Origin: Conexibacter arvalis
Lineage (GTDB): Bacteria; Actinomycetota; Thermoleophilia; Solirubrobacterales; Solirubrobacteraceae
Assembly: GCF_014199525.1 (NCBI RefSeq)
Contig: NZ_JACHNU010000002.1
Span: 602,147-666,146, forward strand
Reading direction: 5' to 3'
DNA length: 64,000 nucleotides
The notes under the pieces were generated by a model. The model did not search any database. It was not told the origin of the DNA and was given only the letters and a program-made list of their open reading frames with translations. Numbering within the stretch: the stretch's first letter is position 1; every line of letters starts with the position of its first letter. This document shows, in pieces, positions 61,186-64,000 of this stretch. The position numbers and the translations under genes were made by a program.

Positions 61186-62970
61186 CTACACCTCCTTGAC
61201 CGGCTCGCTGCTCGCGTTCTCGCCGGCGGTGAAGCCGAGCGCGACGCCGGGGCCGAGCGTGCCGCCAGCCGACCAGTACGCCTGGCCGGCGAGCGAGGCG
61301 ACGCAGTTGCCGGCGCCGTAGAGGCCCTTGATCGGCTGGCCGGAGACGTGCAGGACGCGGCCGTTGGTGTCGACGACCGGGCCGCCGTTGGTGTCGAGCG
61401 TGCCGCCGCCGATGAGGATGCAGTGGTACGGGCCCGAGCCGGCGAACGGGTACATCGACGGGTTCTTGTCGTTGCCTCTGCGGCGGGGGCCGCCCCACGA
61501 GACCTGGATCGGCGTCGAGCCGCGGCCGAACTCGGGATCGCGGCCGTCGCGGGCGTAGGAGTTGAATCTCTCGATCGTGCGCGAGAGGTTGTCGGCGAAG
61601 CCGTCGGCGAGGCGCACGCTCGGGCCGATCGCGCCGTTGACGGCGACTCTGCCGCGCAGCTTGTCGAGCCGCTTCTGGATGTTCGAGGCCAGCTCGCCGA
61701 TCGTCTGGCCGGAGATCACGAACGGCGATCTTCTGCCGGGCACCGGTATCGGCATCCCGTACGCCTGCATCGGGTCGTTGGCGACGACGTCGTCGTAGAC
61801 GAAGAACTGGACGAGGTTCGGGTATTCGCCGCGCGTCGTGTCCCAGACGAAGTGGCTCTGCGTGTGCTCGTTGTACGGGGTCTTCTCGCTCGCGACGCGG
61901 ACGCCGTAGCGGTTGACCATCACCATCGCGTCGCCCGGCGGGATCCACAGGTCGTCGACGACCGAGGAGTTGGCGAGCGCCTGCTCCAGCACGTGCTGGA
62001 CGAAGAAGCCGTTGCGCATGTTGCCGAGCCGCGCGCCGAGCTGGCTGGCCATGTCGATGAAGTCGCCGGTGTTGGTCGGCACGGCGCAGCCGCCGAAGAT
62101 CGGCCCGCGCAGGTAGTTCATCACCTTCGAGCGGTCCTGCGTGAAGCCGCCGGTGCCGAAGACGACGGCGCGCTTGGCGCGGTAGAGGCGCTCGCCCTCG
62201 GGCGTCTGCGCCTGGACGCCGACGACCTCGCCCTTCGAGTTCGTCGCGATCTGGACGACGTGCTGGCTGGTGAGGACTCTCACGCCCTGTCTGCGCGCGT
62301 AGGTCGCGAGACCGGTCATGAGGCTGCCGCCACCGCCGCCCTCGGAGCCGACCGGGTGGAGCGTGCGGCCGTACGGCGCTCTGTTCTCCGGCAGGTGGGC
62401 GTGGTACTCGGGATGGGTCCAGTCGATCCCGTCGGTCGCGTTCTGCGTCGGCAGCAGCGCCGCGATCTCCGATCTGATCACGCCGCCTCTCTCGAGCCGC
62501 TCGAACACCTGCGGCGCGAGGTCGTAGAAGCTGCTGAGCGCCTCGTGGCTGAATCTGTCGAGGCCGCTGTAGGGCGCCTGCGGGTCGTAGACCGACGGGA
62601 AGGCGAGCCGCGCCATCAGCTTGACGGCCCATTCCTTCGGATCTCTGACGCCGTGCTCGCGCCGCATCACGTGGTTGTTGGGGACCCAGTAGGCGCCGCC
62701 GGAGCGGGCGGTCGTGCCGCCGATCGCGGCCGCCTTCTCGAGCAGGAGCACTCTCGTGCCGCCCTGCGCGGCGCCGACCGCCGCGGCGAATGCCGCGCCG
62801 CCGCCGCCGACCACGATCACGTCGGCCTCGGCGTCGAAGGAGCGCCCGGCGGCGCGGGCGACGCGCGGGGCGCCGGCCAGCGCCGCGCCTCCGGCGACCG
62901 CGCCGGCCGCCGCCAGCAGCGAGCGTCGCGAGACCTTCGAGTCCTGCGGCATCGTCGAGTCTGCGGCCAT
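61186..62970 (-). CDS. Tat-exported FAD-dependent oxidoreductase (KstD/fumarate reductase type)
   Basis: A 594-residue flavoprotein. A twin-arginine signal is clear: SRRSLLAAAGAVAGGAALAG (Arg15-Arg16), which fits export of a folded, FAD-loaded protein. The ADP-binding VIVVGGGGAAFAAAVGA follows at about 51-67, then EKAAAIGGTTARSGG. The C-terminus has GLYGAGNCVASLAGQAYWSAGGTLGPGVALG (quoted in parts), typical of 3-ketosteroid-delta-1-dehydrogenase/fumarate reductase flavoproteins. The ATG at 62970 has GGAGGAG six bases upstream. It diverges from a cytochrome c lipoprotein gene, its likely electron partner. Confidence 0.9.
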   Translation of the reverse strand: MAADSTMPQDSKVSRRSLLAAAGAVAGGAALAGAPRVARAAGRSFDAEADVIVVGGGGAAFAAAVGAAQGGTRVLLLEKAAAIGGTTARSGGAYWVPNNHVMRREHGVRDPKEWAVKLMARLAFPSVYDPQAPYSGLDRFSHEALSSFYDLAPQVFERLERGGVIRSEIAALLPTQNATDGIDWTHPEYHAHLPENRAPYGRTLHPVGSEGGGGGSLMTGLATYARRQGVRVLTSQHVVQIATNSKGEVVGVQAQTPEGERLYRAKRAVVFGTGGFTQDRSKVMNYLRGPIFGGCAVPTNTGDFIDMASQLGARLGNMRNGFFVQHVLEQALANSSVVDDLWIPPGDAMVMVNRYGVRVASEKTPYNEHTQSHFVWDTTRGEYPNLVQFFVYDDVVANDPMQAYGMPIPVPGRRSPFVISGQTIGELASNIQKRLDKLRGRVAVNGAIGPSVRLADGFADNLSRTIERFNSYARDGRDPEFGRGSTPIQVSWGGPRRRGNDKNPSMYPFAGSGPYHCILIGGGTLDTNGGPVVDTNGRVLHVSGQPIKGLYGAGNCVASLAGQAYWSAGGTLGPGVALGFTAGENASSEPVKEV

Positions 62971-63094
62971 CTTTCTCCTCCAACTACACAAATTTATCTA
63001 CCTCTACTGGGGCGACTATCGCATATTTTGCGTCACTCGTGTACGGTCTCGGTGCGCCTCTGCCGCGTGCCCCGTCGACCTGGAGAGCCCTGCC

Positions 63095-63661
63095 ATGCCG
63101 TCTCGTGTTGTCCGCCTTCTCGCCATCGCCTGCGCCTGCCTCGGCCTGACCTTCGGGCTCGCCGCCTGCGGCGGGAACGACGACGACAAGGGGATCGAGC
63201 TGACCGAGCTGCCGGCCAACCCGCAGAACGGCAGCTCGCCCGGCAGACCGGACACCGGCAGACTCGGCAACGCCGCCGGCAGCTCCGGCGGAGCCGCCGC
63301 CGACACGGGCGGCGACGAGGCCGCGAGCGACGGCGGCGAGGCGGGCGGCGACGTCGCCGCGAGCGACGGCGGCGACGAGGCCGACGGCGGTGCCGAGGAG
63401 GCGGCCGGCGGCAGCGGCGGCGGCTCGACCCCGGCCGGCAAGGAGATCTTCACGCAGAGCTGCGCCGGCTGCCACACGCTCGCGGACGCCGGCGCGACCG
63501 GCTCGGTCGGCCCCAACCTCGACGAGACGAGACTCGACGAGGCCGGCATCGCCGCGATGGTCAGAAGCGGCGGCGGCGGGATGCCGTCGTTCGGCGGCAC
63601 GCTCCAGCCGGAGCAGATCGACGAGGTCGCCGCCTACATCGCCGCCGCCAAGGGCTCCTGA
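63095..63661 (+). CDS. monoheme cytochrome c lipoprotein
   Basis: A 188-residue exported cytochrome. Lipobox LTFGLAACGG gives Cys25; a Gly/Asp/Glu/Ala-rich linker of about 85 residues follows (TGGDEAASDGGEAGGD-like), then a compact cytochrome c domain with CAGCH (Cys123, Cys126, His127) and the methionine ligand in GGGMPSFGG. The linker would let the heme domain reach from the membrane. It is divergent from the Tat flavoprotein, 124 bases between starts, which suggests that the two exchange electrons outside the cytoplasmic membrane. Confidence 0.92.
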   Translation: MPSRVVRLLAIACACLGLTFGLAACGGNDDDKGIELTELPANPQNGSSPGRPDTGRLGNAAGSSGGAAADTGGDEAASDGGEAGGDVAASDGGDEADGGAEEAAGGSGGGSTPAGKEIFTQSCAGCHTLADAGATGSVGPNLDETRLDEAGIAAMVRSGGGGMPSFGGTLQPEQIDEVAAYIAAAKGS

Positions 63662-63742
63662 CCGCTCCCGGGACGGCCAGCGTCGCGCCGGTCGTCCCAT
63701 CCCACTAGATTGTCGCGTCGCGGGTCGCGGAGGCCCGCAGCG

Positions 63743-64000
63743 ATGACCGACGACGACCTTCCCGACCCACCGCTCGGACCCCGGCTGCGCGACCTGCGCA
63801 GAGCGCGTGGCCTCTCGATCAAGGAGGCCGCCGCCAGGGCCGGCATCTCCGCGTCGTTCCTGTCGCTGGTCGAGCGCGGGCAGAGCGACCTGGCGATGAA
63901 CCGGCTGCTGCGCCTGCTGCAGATCTACGACGCGTCGGTCGTCGAGCTCGTCTCGCCCTCCCAGCCGCGCTCGGCGGTCGTCCGCCGTGGCGAGGAGGTG
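63743..64000 (+). CDS. XRE-family regulator, N-terminal part (3' end outside window)
   Basis: The first 86 codons are present and open to the window edge. The helix-turn-helix GPRLRDLRRARGLSIKEAAA and AGISASFLSLVERGQSDLAMNRLLRL is a clear XRE/lambda-repressor domain. The continuation SQPRSAVVRRGEE suggests the usual XRE-cupin architecture, with a C-terminal cupin sensor lying beyond the window. Target and ligand unknown. Confidence 0.9.
   Translation, partial: MTDDDLPDPPLGPRLRDLRRARGLSIKEAAARAGISASFLSLVERGQSDLAMNRLLRLLQIYDASVVELVSPSQPRSAVVRRGEEV

Overview
The window reads as chromosomal DNA of a very GC-rich actinobacterium. Nearly every codon ends in G or C, many starts are GTG, and 4-base ATGA/GTGA gene overlaps are common. 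Several exported proteins end in the Arg/Ala-rich secreted domain I associate with Thermoleophilia (Solirubrobacterales/Conexibacter-like); that assignment is inference from style and gene content, not from a marker gene. I see no insertion sequence, prophage, CRISPR array or rRNA. About 60 genes are present, the first and last cut by the window edges.

Layout. 1-9.1 kb: acyl-CoA dehydrogenases, cupin, diheme cytochrome c lipoprotein, SDR, class V aminotransferase, inorganic pyrophosphatase, lactonase-like MBL protein, PlsC acyltransferase, glycosyltransferase 2. 9.2-14.6 kb: a 70-residue biotin carrier overlapping a crotonase with methylmalonyl-CoA-decarboxylase-like features, then bioB-bioF-bioD; bioA lies apart at 19.7 kb. 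14.9-25 kb: orphan ABC ATPase with TetR, acidic secreted protein between two repeat tracts, PadR, membrane-fused spermidine-synthase-like protein, rubredoxin, NUDIX, epimerase, aldo/keto reductase. 25-39 kb: GH15 enzyme, CcdA, aldehyde dehydrogenase, an ECF sigma factor with a membrane-type C-terminal tail behind a strongly folded leader, branched-chain amino acid dehydrogenase, ArsR/SRPBCC pair, PucR-type regulator, GDSL lipase, MBL/PQQ-sugar-dehydrogenase pair, globin-coupled chemoreceptor.

39.5-45 kb is the most unusual part. A divergent leucyl-tRNA-synthetase paralogue, lacking the usual C-terminal domain and carrying an altered editing motif, lies directly downstream of a tRNA-like gene on the same strand. 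That gene has matching acceptor, D, anticodon (UAG) and T arms, but 142 nt are inserted in its D loop and it has a short variable loop, unlike bacterial tRNA-Leu. It has a near-consensus -35/-10 promoter. Divergent from it runs an overlapping operon of Zn-dependent dehydrogenase, DapA-type aldolase and HAD phosphatase. I propose a dedicated synthetase/tRNA pair.

45-64 kb: zinc homeostasis (CobW-type GTPase, ZnuA with a His/Asp-rich loop, a Zur-like box between them), a small Cys-rich membrane peptide, tyrosine phosphatase, YibE/F membrane protein, a candidate structured RNA with a true U-tract terminator, zinc-ribbon SDR, DUF2252 protein, an amine-catabolism operon (aminotransferase plus aminobutyraldehyde-type dehydrogenase) with a divergent Lrp regulator, a 49-bp palindrome, an NhaA-DsbA fusion, and a Tat-exported flavoprotein divergent from a cytochrome c lipoprotein. 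Long GC-rich hairpins, usually without U-tracts, lie at many gene ends.
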